Shown here piece by piece: positions 9,665-18,735 of a stretch of DNA of 21,845 nt. Every line of letters begins with the position of its first letter. Positions within the stretch are counted from its first letter, which is position 1. The translations under genes were made by a program, and so were the position numbers. The DNA comes from Conoideocrella luteorostrata (Eukaryota > Ascomycota > Sordariomycetes > Hypocreales > Clavicipitaceae), in contig JASWJB010000498.1 in NCBI GenBank assembly GCA_032433595.1, forward strand, positions 1 through 21,845, given 5' to 3'. The notes below the pieces were generated by a model, which was not told where the DNA came from, searched no databases, and saw nothing but the letters and a program-made list of their open reading frames with translations.

Positions 9665-10253
9665 TCGGGCTGTCCCCGCTGTGTCACTCTGGGGACTAAC
9701 TATGCATAGGGAAGTGGCTTCACGCCTCTCCTGAGGGGATCGCACTTGCCTAGCATCGGAGCCGGCAGGGATTAACCAGTAAATTAAAAGAATAGGCTGT
9801 CCATCAATCACATGTAATTAATGTCTATAGGCTTATAATCCACCCTCTAAGTGTTACAGGTCATGTAAAAAAATACAGTAAGAATAATAACGAGAAGAAA
9901 ACTGGAAGAAAAACAACGTTTAAGCCACTTTCCCTGTTTAATGCAGTTTTTTTTTGTTCCATTTTCTGAATTCATTTCGTAGCTAGGCTGGCATCTCTGG
10001 TTCACGTGTGGACAATTGGTGGTAGCCCACACTACAGGTGCACAAGGCTCCACCCCGCAACACTCACAACACCTCACAATACGACGCCAAGACTACATAA
10101 GAAAGACAAGATCTACAGTAGCAGCCCATGACCACTGAAATGCGATATCTCCTATCGGAATCGAAGGTACGGAAGTGAATTGGAAAGGTTCAAAGGCATG
10201 TAAATTGATGAATGTGATGATGATGAAGATTGACCGAGATTGATTATCTGGTT

Positions 10254-10324
10254 TGTCACAGGCTATAAAATGCATTATTCACGCTATCGGTGTGGAGCTT
10301 CACCTTCTGCTGAATTTTGTGACA
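10254..10324 (+). repeat. Tandem repeat copy 1 (71 bp), bounded by TGTCACA/TGTGACA
   Basis: Starts TGTCACAGGCTAT and ends GAATTTTGTGACA, so the ends are inverted repeats of each other. An internal hairpin CACGC-TATCG-GTGTG is present. It is nearly the same as copy 2 at 10339-10411, separated by 14 bp. Confidence 0.85.
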
Positions 10325-10338
10325 TAGGTCCTTCTTCG

Positions 10339-10411
10339 TGTCACAGGCTATATGAAATGCATTATTCACACTATTAGTGTGGAGCTTCACCCTTTGCTGA
10401 ATTTTGTGACA
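10339..10411 (+). repeat. Tandem repeat copy 2 (73 bp)
   Basis: Same as copy 1 except for a 2-bp insertion near the start and a few substitutions. Its internal hairpin is CACAC-TATTA-GTGTG, where CG positions of copy 1 read CA or TA. Confidence 0.85.
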
Positions 10412-11078
10412 CTTCTAATTCCTGTCTAAATGCATTCTTTTATGCTTCTTATATCACGCACCGGATTAGCTGGAGCGTTAGTTATACTTTCCCAGATAAT
10501 AAAATGAACACTCTTTAAACCTAAACAGCTAAATCGTGTTAATCACTGCACCCCGCAAGATTTACTTACGAGAAAAAAGGGAAAGTTGATGTTGCAGTAT
10601 ATTTCCTCCAGTATAAACATGTAAGGTCGAAATAAATACCATGTGTAGCACCGAAGAAGGTAAATAAGCAGCTAGCAATACTATTCTTAAACTTAGCATG
10701 ATTTGTTTTTAAAACCAATTTATTATTTGCGTTATTCATGGACACGTATCAATTCATAAGTTGCAGTAGAAGCTGGCTACACCCTATCGATAACATTAAC
10801 TAACCATTCGATATGCATGGTGTGTGAGCGGACCTGGCACACCCACAAAGATGGAATTTACCCGGGAGTATTGACAAGGGTTGCAAAGTGGTTACTAGCT
10901 ATTACAAGGGAAATTCGGCCCGTCCAGATAGAAGATCAAGCATCATTCTCTTTTTTCCCTCACCTTTGGAGTGCCTCGCGAGAGTCCCCCCGGTCAGCTG
11001 CACGTTTTTCTAGAACAACCAGAGTGTTTGCTCCGTTAATACGAGGAGGAACGACTCAACCATTTGGTCTCTGACTAG

Positions 11079-11204
11079 CTCTTCTTCTTCTCTCAGATAG
11101 ACAACAGACAGATATGACCAGATGAATTGAATTGTTTTGCACATTGTTTTGCTTCACCTTCCGGTATCGATACCCTCGTCACCCGAAGCCCTGTGCTTCC
11201 TACA
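11079..11204 (+). mobile_element. 5'-truncated LTR fragment, family B
   Basis: Matches the 3' half of the family-B LTR at 19722-19927: the CTTCTTCTTCTCTCAGATAG pyrimidine tract, then TGAATTGAATTGTTTTGC, TTTGCTTCACCTTC, and the end CCCTGTGCTTCCTACA. The 5' half (E-box and TATA core) is missing. No target duplication can be shown. Confidence 0.7.
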
Positions 11205-12337
11205 GTCAAACTCTGAATTGATCAGAGTTTTCGTTACACCAAGCTCAATACACCGCATTCTTCTACTAGCCCGCCAATCATGTATTCCCATCATGGCTCG
11301 CGCTCATTAACAGACTGGGTTTCAGGGAAAGATGCATCCAAGAACTTGTTTTCCATCCACTCCCATAGCTTCTGGATGGATGACAAAACGGAAGGGACTC
11401 TCTAAGAGTTCAAAGTCGGCGAATAAATAAAATTTAAGTGCTACGCGTTATGTAATAACTTACTGAACGGCATTGAACGCCTTTCAAAACAACCTCAAAC
11501 CAGTTCTGCGCCACGATACGATGTTCTGGCAGATAGGCCGCAGCTGATAGTATGAGAATGGCAGGGAACGGAGACTGTGATGTGAATAGAGGCCCTGTGC
11601 AAAGCATTCGCTGTTTACATGTGGCAAGGTTGCCGATATTCGCAAGTACATCCAGGTGGGACCTTGGCTTTCTACTTCATTTTAGTGAGAGTCTTTCGTC
11701 ATAACAGGATGATCACAATACGCCATACCTGAGAAATCGACAGTGGAGATATATTTCCGTGGCGGATATGTAAGATTGCGCGGTTAGCTCTGTTACTTTC
11801 ACAAGATCATTGACTGACTCGCCAGTTCCAAGTAAGCACGAATCAAACAACTCCTGAACTGACCCATACCATGCTGAAGATGTTGACCAATGACGCAAAT
11901 TCGAAAGGTGGCTCTGTATCCTTTTGGCCGAAGAAATTAAGACATCTTCCGGGTCTGGCATCTATTAATAATTAGCTTTCTGTGAGAAACCCCCAAGGAA
12001 CATGATTTAACGTTTTGAACATTACCTTTGCTAAGCGTCCAGAAATGTGCGTGACTTGCGCAAAAATATGAAGCAGTTTTGGACAAAGCCCCGTGATGTT
12101 GTGGATCCTGCGCGCTTCTAACCAAGTACCCTCCAGCAGCCATTGGAAAGATTCCGTAATGTGCTTATCCTCCAATAGTGTCACCAGCTGAGCCATTATA
12201 TCAACATATGCAACCCAATTTGCCTGACCTTGCCAAGCCAAACCACTCTGGACATCTCTCGGGGAATAGTAACGGTAACCAGTGTCTGTGCGATCCAAAA
12301 TTGTGCGTGCTGATCTCGCACCAGCTCGCCAAAGAGG

Positions 12338-12340
12338 CTA
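12338..12340 (-). other. Nonsense codon in exon 4 of the Fungal_trans_2 regulator
   Basis: Exon 4 reads IVNWEIRRPKGQ, then TAG, then PLWRAGARSAR in the same frame; relatives usually carry an aromatic residue at the stop position. Confidence 0.75.
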
Positions 12341-13158
12341 TTGACCTTTAGGCCTTCTAATTTCCCAATTGACAATCTAGATCAAAATCTTAGTTGTGAA
12401 TCACAAAATGCGAGTGCGTGTCAATAAAAATGTGCTTCACATCGTTGGAGAAGACAAGAATAATAGCCGCTAGTACGGCATCGGCATTTCCCACCATGAA
12501 TGTACGTGCATCCGCTGCTGATAAGGTGCACAGCAGTTTCATAATGCAGGTTCGCTCGTTTCCTCATTTCCTCGGTAGGATGATAGTCAAGGGCGTATGA
12601 TGTTGGGAAGGATAGTAGAGCATGCCGTGTGCAATCATTGCCGACAGCAATAGGTACAAGCTCGTCCATCCAGTAGTTTTCGGGAAGAAGAGTTCGTCCG
12701 GGGCAGTAAGCTTGCAAATCTACATGAACTAAGTATCAGTATACCTTACCTGGCGAATATAGTATCAAGTAGAAGGACTAGAAGAAACTCTACAACTCAC
12801 GGAATGTCCAAAGTTTTCTGTCGATAGCATCTAGCTCTAGCCCGGTGGCAAAGTTCGGGGGCAGGGGTGGGATTGACATCTCTTTGAGTATTTGGTCTTT
12901 GCGCGACAGCCTGCCCTGGTTTCGACCCTCTCCTGGCTTAGAGCTCAGCGAAAACAGTGCGCTGGAAGTAACATCCTGATCAAGGGTTAACAAGAACTGA
13001 GCTTTGATATAACCGTCAATTTTTCCGTTTGCGGGAATTTTGGGTTTAACACAGCCATCTAAAGTAGCATGGCGTTCTTCGCATGCGTCCAAGAAAGGTT
13101 TTGACACAATATCGGTGTCCAATAGTGAAGGAGTCGATGGAAACATCATCGGTACCTG

Positions 13159-13161
13159 CTA
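13159..13161 (-). other. Nonsense codon in exon 2 of the Fungal_trans_2 regulator
   Basis: Exon 2 reads MAQLEDEILRIENLDP, NTQWLR, then TAG, then QVPMMFPSTPSLLDTD in the same frame. A different local frame (KIAGTDDVSIDS) also looks coding, so a pair of small indels is an alternative to a simple nonsense change. Confidence 0.6.
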
Positions 13162-13826
13162 TCTTAGCCACTGAGTGTTTGGATCAAGATTCTCGATTCG
13201 CAATATTTCGTCCTCAAGCTGGGCCATTTCTCGAGCTATAACAATGGTTGGTTAGTCAACATTGCCTAGAGTCATTGCCGACGAAGGCTCTCATCGGTAG
13301 CCAGGACAAAGAACTAACTTCGCTTCTCAAAACCAGTCTCGGGTTCATTCTTGGCTATTTTCGGCCACGTGGGGAGCGAGAGCATGGCACTTTCAGACCA
13401 AAAATCGAGATTCCCACCCGTGCTGTCGTCTGCTGTCGAGAAATTCCCTGCGTTAGCAAAAGCATTATCCAAGTCGCTTATGCTTTTGGTCAACCAGGAA
13501 ACATCATCCGATTCCGCAGGTGGCCAACCAGGTGTATTTGAAGGAAAGACCCATGACTGACCCGTGTCCAACCTAGCATGGCCAATTGATGCATGATTGT
13601 TGTGGGAAGACTCGCCAATATTGCTACTTACTGGTCCAACACTCGGCACGTCCCTCCTTGGTGGAATTGTGGCGGTGATCAATGTCGGGGATACATCACA
13701 AATACGGGCACTGACCAAGGGCAATTCCGTACCCTGAGAAGTTTCTCTAGGTGCAGAAGCATCGAAAATTCTAGTGGCGATGGTGCTGTGATTAGGTTTG
13801 TGCTTCTTGGCCGATCGCGACTCCAT

Positions 13827-14335
13827 GGCATCAATTCAAGAACTGAAAAATATTTGGCTTCTATAATTGTTGACTTGAATAGTGTTCAACGATGAGGGAA
13901 AATATCTCTCGATTGGGGAAGAGAGCCAGATTTTGCTTGCAAGTTGGGGTACGAGACAAAGGCCAAACAGACACACGTTCGAAGTTGTAAGCTGAAGCTA
14001 CTTTTACATAAGCGTGAGCCAAGTCTGTTCAGCGTTGGGTGGCTGGGACCGGGGACCGCATTTGATCACTGTGCCACATACTCCGTAGTAGGGCAAACCT
14101 TGGCTGAATCAATGGTTGGACGTAGTCTTGCTGTTCATCACCAGGCCCTCTTCAACGGCCAGCTGTCATGCCGTACTGGCTGCAGGCTTATTTGAGGCGC
14201 AACCACACCTGCAGCTTCCCACCCCAGCGCGCTATGCTTTCTTGTTTTCTTGTTTTCTCATTTTCTCATTTTCTCATTTTCTCATTTCTTGTTTTCTCTT
14301 TCAAATCAATCAACTCGAAGACGCGAGGCTAAGCA
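13827..14335. promoter_or_regulatory. Shared divergent intergenic region
   Basis: The 509 bp between the two opposing start codons must hold both promoters. It contains the pyrimidine octamer repeat near the C2H2 start and a TACTCCGTAGTAGGGCA word near 14087 that recurs at about 17347. No canonical TATA box is evident. Confidence 0.5.
14238..14301 (+). repeat. TTTTCTCA octamer repeat in the 5' leader of the C2H2 gene
   Basis: Several consecutive TTTTCTCA units flanked by TTTTCTTG variants, ending about 35 bp before the ATG at 14336. Pyrimidine-rich tracts close to start codons are common in filamentous-fungal promoters and 5' UTRs. It could also be a plain microsatellite. Confidence 0.65.
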
Positions 14336-15317
14336 ATGGACGGTTCCAGTGTTTTCTTGGCACCGGTCAAGCAGCATCCGACCTTGGAGGCAGCTGTTAG
14401 TGATAGCTTGGGAGAAGCATGGTGTCAGGTGCCTCCACTATCTAGCACTGGTTGCTTCATATCCGATATTGATGCATATCTCTCGACAATGGTTTCGGCA
14501 CTACCGGTAATAGCTGACCGACTCGTCAATGGGCATCATATGTCTGAGTATGTCAATGAGCAGATGGACCGCATGGATGCTGAGACGGATTTTCCTGGGC
14601 TACAGCCGTTGGATTCTCTCTGTGAGAATATAACGTCGCTTCGGTTAGTCCCACCAACAGCCATCACTCCCCAAGGTAAATTGTTAAGAAATTGCCTTCA
14701 CTAGCCAGTTTGTCTCGATAATTACTCGTGCAGCAGCCAACATAAAAGCTGAGCGTATCATCGGTCCAACCAACCAGTTCGAGATTATACCCCCATCGAC
14801 GGGCAGCTCAAGGCAGCTACAGTCCGTTGTTTCATCAGAGCTGTTGCGGAAGACTTCGCGTAATATGAAATCGCCAAGTCTAAATCCATCGTCAACACAT
14901 GCGTCACAGAGCTCCATTATAAGACGGAGATGCAGCAGCTCCCCGGCGGACGACCTCATGACAACACTATCATCCCGGGGCAAAGGGCATTGGACTTGCC
15001 CATATGCTCTCAACTGCGAACTAGGAGGGGTCAGTGCGGACGGTTCCGCCATAGTATTTGAAAGGAATTCAACATTCAAGTAAGCATGAATACCAATAAA
15101 CAGTCGGCCTATGCCCCCCCATCCCCCCGCCCTCCGCCTCCCATCTCCGTCCTCGTTTTACACGTAGCAAAATAGCGTAAATCTGACTACATGTAGAGCA
15201 CATCTTCAGAAACACACCAGGCCATTCAGGTGTGACAAGCCAGGTTGCACTAACAAAAAGGGATTTGCACGAATTGATCAGCTGCGTAGGCACCAGGAAA
15301 AATGCTCTCAGAAATGA
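14336..15317 (+). CDS. C2H2/C2HC zinc-finger protein, 268 aa, three exons, intact
   Basis: Exons 14336-14675, 14734-15079 and 15197-15317 sum to 807 nt and all phases agree. Intron 1 is 58 nt (GTAAAT...GTGCAG). Intron 2 is 117 nt (GTAAGC...TGTAG) and carries a C-rich tract. The N-terminal 190 residues are acidic to neutral (MDGSSVFLAPVKQHPTLEAA) with a Ser-rich basic stretch (SQSSIIRRRCSSSP). Two fingers lie at the C-terminus: C202-x5-C208 with a long loop to H231-x3-H235 (HWTCPYALNC, KAHLQKHTRPF), then C241-x4-C246 to H261-x3-C265 (RCDKPGC, RRHQEKC), the second ending in Cys instead of His. This layout is common in fungal C2H2 proteins of unknown target. Probably a nuclear DNA-binding protein. 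It is divergent from the broken regulator at 13826. The minus-strand frame at 14684-15079 is a shadow of exon 2. Confidence 0.88.
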
Positions 15318-16077
15318 TCAAAGCTTCACATCCCTGCTTCCGCAGCGCGAGTGCTCCAAGGTTGCTGACTGGAGCTGAGCAGACTGTGAATATTGAGAAT
15401 TGGCATACTCTTTGCTAAACTAATCTGTAGCCCAAAGCATGTTGCTATAGTTTTGTTGTGTTGATTAGTTGTAACCCTCTGCGGCATGTCTTGGTCTACC
15501 AATCGTGTGCATAGGTAAGCGGGTAGACATTGAGAACCTATCCCAGACATGGATGGGGTGCCTATTAAGTATTTACAGTCCGTACGATTAGGGGGGAGCA
15601 TGAAGAGCGAAAGTAGAACAAAGTTTTCGGGGGTCTAGTTGCACTCAACAATTTTCTACCGGATTCCGGGCTATTTTTCCGGTAACAAAGCTCATATCAA
15701 TTTTTGGTCTCATTGTTTGCCGTTTTGCAGATGATGGCGCATTATATCACTCGCTTGGTAGCATTGGCACTCGCGAAAGTTGCTCGCCCAATTTCTATTC
15801 CAAGATTTCATTCATGTACTGGCGCACTCGTAGGATCCTAATGGGGATAGCAGCACAGTAGTTGAAGACTACTATGCCGGTATTTTCAAACACCCCTTTG
15901 AAGCGTATAAACAATATCAGAGCTACTTGTATGGTGGGAGCACTCGGTCTGCATTCTTGCTCTACAGGACATGGCGCCGTTCCAACAATTATGGAGATCA
16001 CGCCAATTATATTCCTCCCAGTTAGAGCCAATACTGAAGAGCCAGGAGACCAATTTGGTTGGATGATATACTAATAG
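15318..16077. other. Intergenic stretch without recognised genes
   Basis: Between the convergent C2H2 gene (+) and the Daf-2-domain-like gene (-). Minus-strand frames at 15326-15601 and 15795-16031 and a plus-strand one at 15862-16074 show no motif. I see no terminator-like structure. Confidence 0.4.
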
Positions 16078-16604
16078 CTAAATTATATCAGCCAAGAGAG
16101 TAGAAGCCGTGACAGAAGAAGCAGCTTCACCGAAGACGAGAGCCCCAGCAGCATCAGTCAAACCCTCTAAGAAACCAAATGCCACAAGTTCGGGGTTTAG
16201 GGCGACAAACGTAGTTATTGCAGCCGCAGAGAGCCCAAATACAACAGGCTTTCCGAGAAAGTCCACCACATTGCGATAATTGTTCGGGTTTGAAATAAAC
16301 ATCGTAGTGCGTTCTTCATTATACCAGAAAACCTTCCACCAGCTTATCCCCTTAGTCGTAAGTCCTGTGTTGTACCGTACTTTTACTTTTGCTGGCTCTG
16401 ATGTATTTCCAGGCTGGATTGTCTTCCAATGCAAAACATCCTTGTATTTATTGTGGTACTTGTAATTGACCCAAAAATCATGAAGTGGCATGGTGCTGTT
16501 GTTGTAAATCTGAACGCATGCTGTGCGTTGTGTCACTGGTATTATCTTCGCTGAAGCAAAAGTAACAAGGGTTGCCCCAAGGAGGAAGATTGGTTTAAGT
16601 TCAT
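16078..16604 (-). pseudogene. Secreted 'Up-regulated in Daf-2' domain-like protein with a frameshift near its start
   Basis: The open frame holds VTQRTACVQIYNN, YKYHNKYKDVLHW, VRYNTGLTTKGISWWKVFW and ISNPNNYRNVVDF, matching the pattern of the Up-regulated-in-Daf-2 domain (N-terminal strand, 'YNTG..T.G.DWW.V.W', then a 'NP.N.R' segment). It is followed by a hydrophobic, Ala/Gly-rich tail (FGLSAAAITTFVALNPEL) and a TAG at 16080-16078. Upstream in the same frame is a strong signal peptide (LKPIFLLGATLVTFASA, then KIIPV), but no ATG lies in that frame. The only nearby ATG (16604-16602) is displaced by one base from the signal-peptide frame. So either one base is missing or gained just after the ATG, or initiation is unconventional. 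Function is unknown; a secreted small protein is inferred. Confidence 0.6.
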
Positions 16605-17740
16605 TATGCGTAGGTCGTGTGGAGTCTTGTGTGGAAAAATCCGAATATGAAAATCTAATAAAGAAGAAAAATTTGAAAGGAAAGAATACAATTACACACT
16701 TTGTATTTATATTTCATCTACAGACGAAAATGCACGCTAATGTACCTCCCTGTGTGTATCGTAATAGCTCTAGTACGATCCTACATAGAATGCTCTTATT
16801 ATAAGGTGGACCCTAATCTTTGTTTGAAGCTATCATAGCGATATTCTTATGTTGCTTTGAATTATGCATGTATGTTGGGAAAAAATAGCGTAGCCACTTC
16901 ATATGTGTTACAACACGTCTTACATCCACTGTGATAATACAAATTAGTAAATTTTAATATGCCGATGGTGAGCCGAATAAACGCCGCGTGTTCGCACTTA
17001 GCTGGGAATAAATATTATGTAGCCGCTATTGTAAACCCAAACAGGGGCTACACATGAAATGTAGTGACTATTCCCTGCAGCCTTTTTAAAACGTTATAAG
17101 CTTGCATACTATGAAATAACGTAAAAAAGCCACTTAGTGGTTTAGTAACAGAATTTTGGCGACGAGCTACTGGCCGGCCAATTACACAATCACTTCATTG
17201 GCAATGCCTGGATGTGCCTGGTTACAATCCTACTAGATATTCACAGTCACGCCACGGACAGAGGGTCGCAGCTGACTCGGGCACACACCTAATGCTCTGC
17301 TGTGCCCAGGGTACCAGCAGCAAGTCACAGCAACTATATACACTCTGGCTACTCCGTAGTTGGGCAGACCAAAAAAGCGGAGGCGACAATAGGTAGCGCT
17401 AACTTAGGTCGGGCTAAACGTCAGCCCAGAACGTGTTTGGCTAGTAGCATCATCGTACGAGCACAATGACTACCAGTCGCCTCAGCCAGCAGCCACACGC
17501 CTATTCCTAAGCACGCCAGCTAACATTCTTGAACTAATTCTTTATAAAGAATTTTGCACTTGGGTGGAGCGGCCATGGTGTTAAAGAGAGCAGTCCTCAT
17601 GCCTTGGGGCGCCATCCATAGAGTGGGGCTTTCAATGAAAAATTTTCGGTGCATTTGTTGCCGGACTTCTCGACACAGGTCAGGTACCATTTGTCTTCTT
17701 ACCCAAGCACAAAGGGAGTCGTAAAATGAATCTTTTCGAA
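16605..17740. other. Gene-free stretch
   Basis: AT-rich to about 17150, then more GC-balanced. A 60-codon plus-strand frame at 17214-17396 has no motif. TACTCCGTAGTTGGGCAGACC near 17347 nearly repeats the word at about 14087. Confidence 0.4.
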
Positions 17741-17944
17741 TTACGTGAACTGCAGTTTTTCGAGAGGGACCTGCCCCAGAAACATGTTATTCCACACTTC
17801 AAAGGTACGAGCTCCAAAGGCGCCGCACACATGACCGTCCACTAAGTGCAAGATGCATATGGAATCTTGGTCGAGGAGGTGCCCGATGTGAACAACGCGT
17901 CCTAAAGAATTTGGCCAAGAATCATATCGATGTTGGATTGTCAT
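17741..17944 (-). other. Unrecognised 67-codon frame beside the transposase fragment
   Basis: The minus-strand frame reads MTIQHRYDSWPNSLGRV, then GHLLDQDSICILHLVDGHV and FGARTFEVWNNMF, with a protein-like residue mix. It directly abuts, on the opposite strand, the start of the recognisable piggyBac part at about 17946. It may be a fragment of an unknown gene or antisense noise over the decayed transposase N-terminal half. No family recognised. Confidence 0.2.
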
Positions 17945-18403
17945 TGCGATGCTACCAGTGCTTCAAAACAGACACTATCCACTAATTCGCCCAAACCCGA
18001 AGGCTCCGAAATCTACGCCAACAGGCTTTAAAATCTGGGCTATCGCTCGACAAGGCTATTTTTTACGGAGGCTTTGGCATACTCCAAAAGCAATATTTGG
18101 ACCTGCAGCTAGTCAAAATCAGGTATTAAGCCAGACATCAAGCCAGAGCCAAAGCCGGAAGCGGAAGAGAGGCGTAACAGATGAGATATATCTTAACCCA
18201 ACACATGGTGTTGTTGTGGCCTTAGTGAAGCATTTGCCAAAGCAGGAATATCATGTCCTTTTGGATAATCTGTTTCCTTCGCCAAATCTCTTCATTGCAC
18301 TCCGCCGGTTTAATATAGGTGTAACAGGCCCTTGTCGAGTAAATTGCGGCCTTTAGAGCCATTTACTGACACTAAAGCTGCTGATAAGCGCGGTCAATGC
18401 TAG
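17943..18403 (+). pseudogene. piggyBac-type transposase fragment (DDE_Tnp_1_7)
   Basis: The plus-strand frame from about 17943 to a TAG at 18354-18356 contains STPTGFKIWAIARQGYFLRR, WHTPK, GVVVALVKHLPKQEYHVLLD, NLFPSPNLFIALRRF and GVTGPCRVNCG. In this order they match the central catalytic region of fungal piggyBac transposases ('KP.PTGFK.W', then 'LP...YHVFLDNLF', 'GTxRxN'), including the Asp of the LLDNLF motif. Between them is an insertion rich in Ser/Gln/Lys (SQTSSQSQSRKRKRG). Homology seems to resume after a frameshift (TDTKAADKRGQ) until about 18403, where it stops against the family-B LTR. The N-terminal part with the first catalytic Asp and the C-terminal Cys-rich domain are not found, and no TTAA-flanked termini are seen. 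Non-functional. Confidence 0.8.
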
Positions 18404-18489
18404 CAGTGAAGCAAAACAAGAAGCAAAACAATCAATTCATCTGATCTGGGTCATCTAAGAGAGAAGAAGAGGGAGAGGAATGCTCCCGA

Positions 18490-18513
18490 GCGCGCCGTAT
18501 AAAAGAGGCGCGC
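18490..18513 (-). promoter_or_regulatory. TATA-like core within an inverted repeat, family-B LTR
   Basis: GCGCGCC (18490-18496) and GGCGCGC (18507-18513) form a perfect 7-bp inverted repeat around TATAAAAG (18498-18505). Upstream in LTR orientation is CATGTG, a degenerate form of the E-box in the other copies. Confidence 0.55.
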
Positions 18514-18535
18514 TAGGGTGGCCACATGACCTTAC

Positions 18536-18735
18536 TGTGGGTTGCACAGGGTTGTGCAATGATCATGATCATCGGCTTCAAATACAATATATTCAATAAT
18601 AGTCAAATCGGTTATCTAAGAAGGAAGAAAAGAAGTCATCGTGGAAGGCACGATATCGTCGTATAAATATCGTGGCTTGAAGGTGACCACGTGATAAGCT
18701 CCGTGCTTCCTATGGTGCTTGGCGGCATTCCAACA
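18536..18735 (-). mobile_element. Family-A solo LTR, 200 bp, with perfect 5-bp target duplication
   Basis: Read on the minus strand it begins TGTTGGAATGCC and ends GTGCAACCCACA, the TG...CA ends expected of a retrotransposon LTR. CTTAC flanks it at 18531-18535 and 18736-18740. It lies inside the family-B LTR. The TGTTGGAAT start recalls Copia-type LTRs, which is not proof. It carries a CACGTG E-box (18688-18693), a GTATAAATA core and flanking 7-bp inverted repeats. Confidence 0.92.
18649..18674 (-). promoter_or_regulatory. TATA-like core within an inverted repeat, family-A LTR copy 1
   Basis: CACGATA and TATCGTG (7 bp each) enclose 12 bp containing TATAAATA on the plus strand. The E-box lies 13 bp away, upstream in LTR orientation. 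The same layout is in the A LTR at 20820-21014. Confidence 0.6.

Larger units (their letters stand above)
9397..11078. other. Gene-free stretch upstream of the FAD oxidase
   Basis: Contains an A12 run near 9560-9571, a pyrimidine simple repeat (9606-9664) and the tandem 71/73-bp duplication (10254-10411). Two minus-strand frames (9847-10077, 10093-10275) and one plus-strand frame (10817-11074) show nothing recognisable. 10430-10800 is AT-rich and empty. Confidence 0.45.
11291..13826 (-). pseudogene. Fungal_trans_2-type transcription regulator, seven exons, disabled by two stops and a frameshift
   Basis: Exons (minus): 13826-13319, 13235-12801, 12719-12441, 12376-12026, 11961-11729, 11662-11464, 11401-11291. 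The introns are 62 to 83 nt with GT-AG ends. The family is shown by DRKLWTF/HLQAYCPGRTLLPE, NYWMDELVPIAVGN, HALLSF, ALDYHPTEEMRKRANLHY, NWEIRRPKGQ, LWRAGARSARTILDRTDTGY, GLCPKLLHIFAQVTHI, KVTELTAQSYISATEIYLHC and GPLFTSQSPF, in the order usual for the Fungal_trans_2 middle/C-terminal region. Defects: TAG at 13161-13159, a +1-type frameshift near 12500-12520 (reading moves from VHLISS to ADARTFMVGNADAVLAAI), and TAG at 12340-12338 in KGQ*PLW. No Zn2Cys6 cluster precedes it: the first exon begins MESRSAKKHKPNHST and is Ser/Thr/Pro-rich. A related functional protein would be a nuclear regulator. It is divergent from the C2H2 gene at 14336, with 509 bp between start codons. Confidence 0.85.

Noticed and set aside
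11937..12143. Minus-strand 68-codon frame within the regulator
   Set aside because: Out-of-frame shadow of exons 4 and 5, whose in-frame reading shows family motifs and clean splice sites.
14684..15079. Minus-strand 131-codon open frame with protein-like composition
   Set aside because: It is exactly antisense to exon 2 of the C2H2 gene, whose three exons join in phase and encode both fingers.
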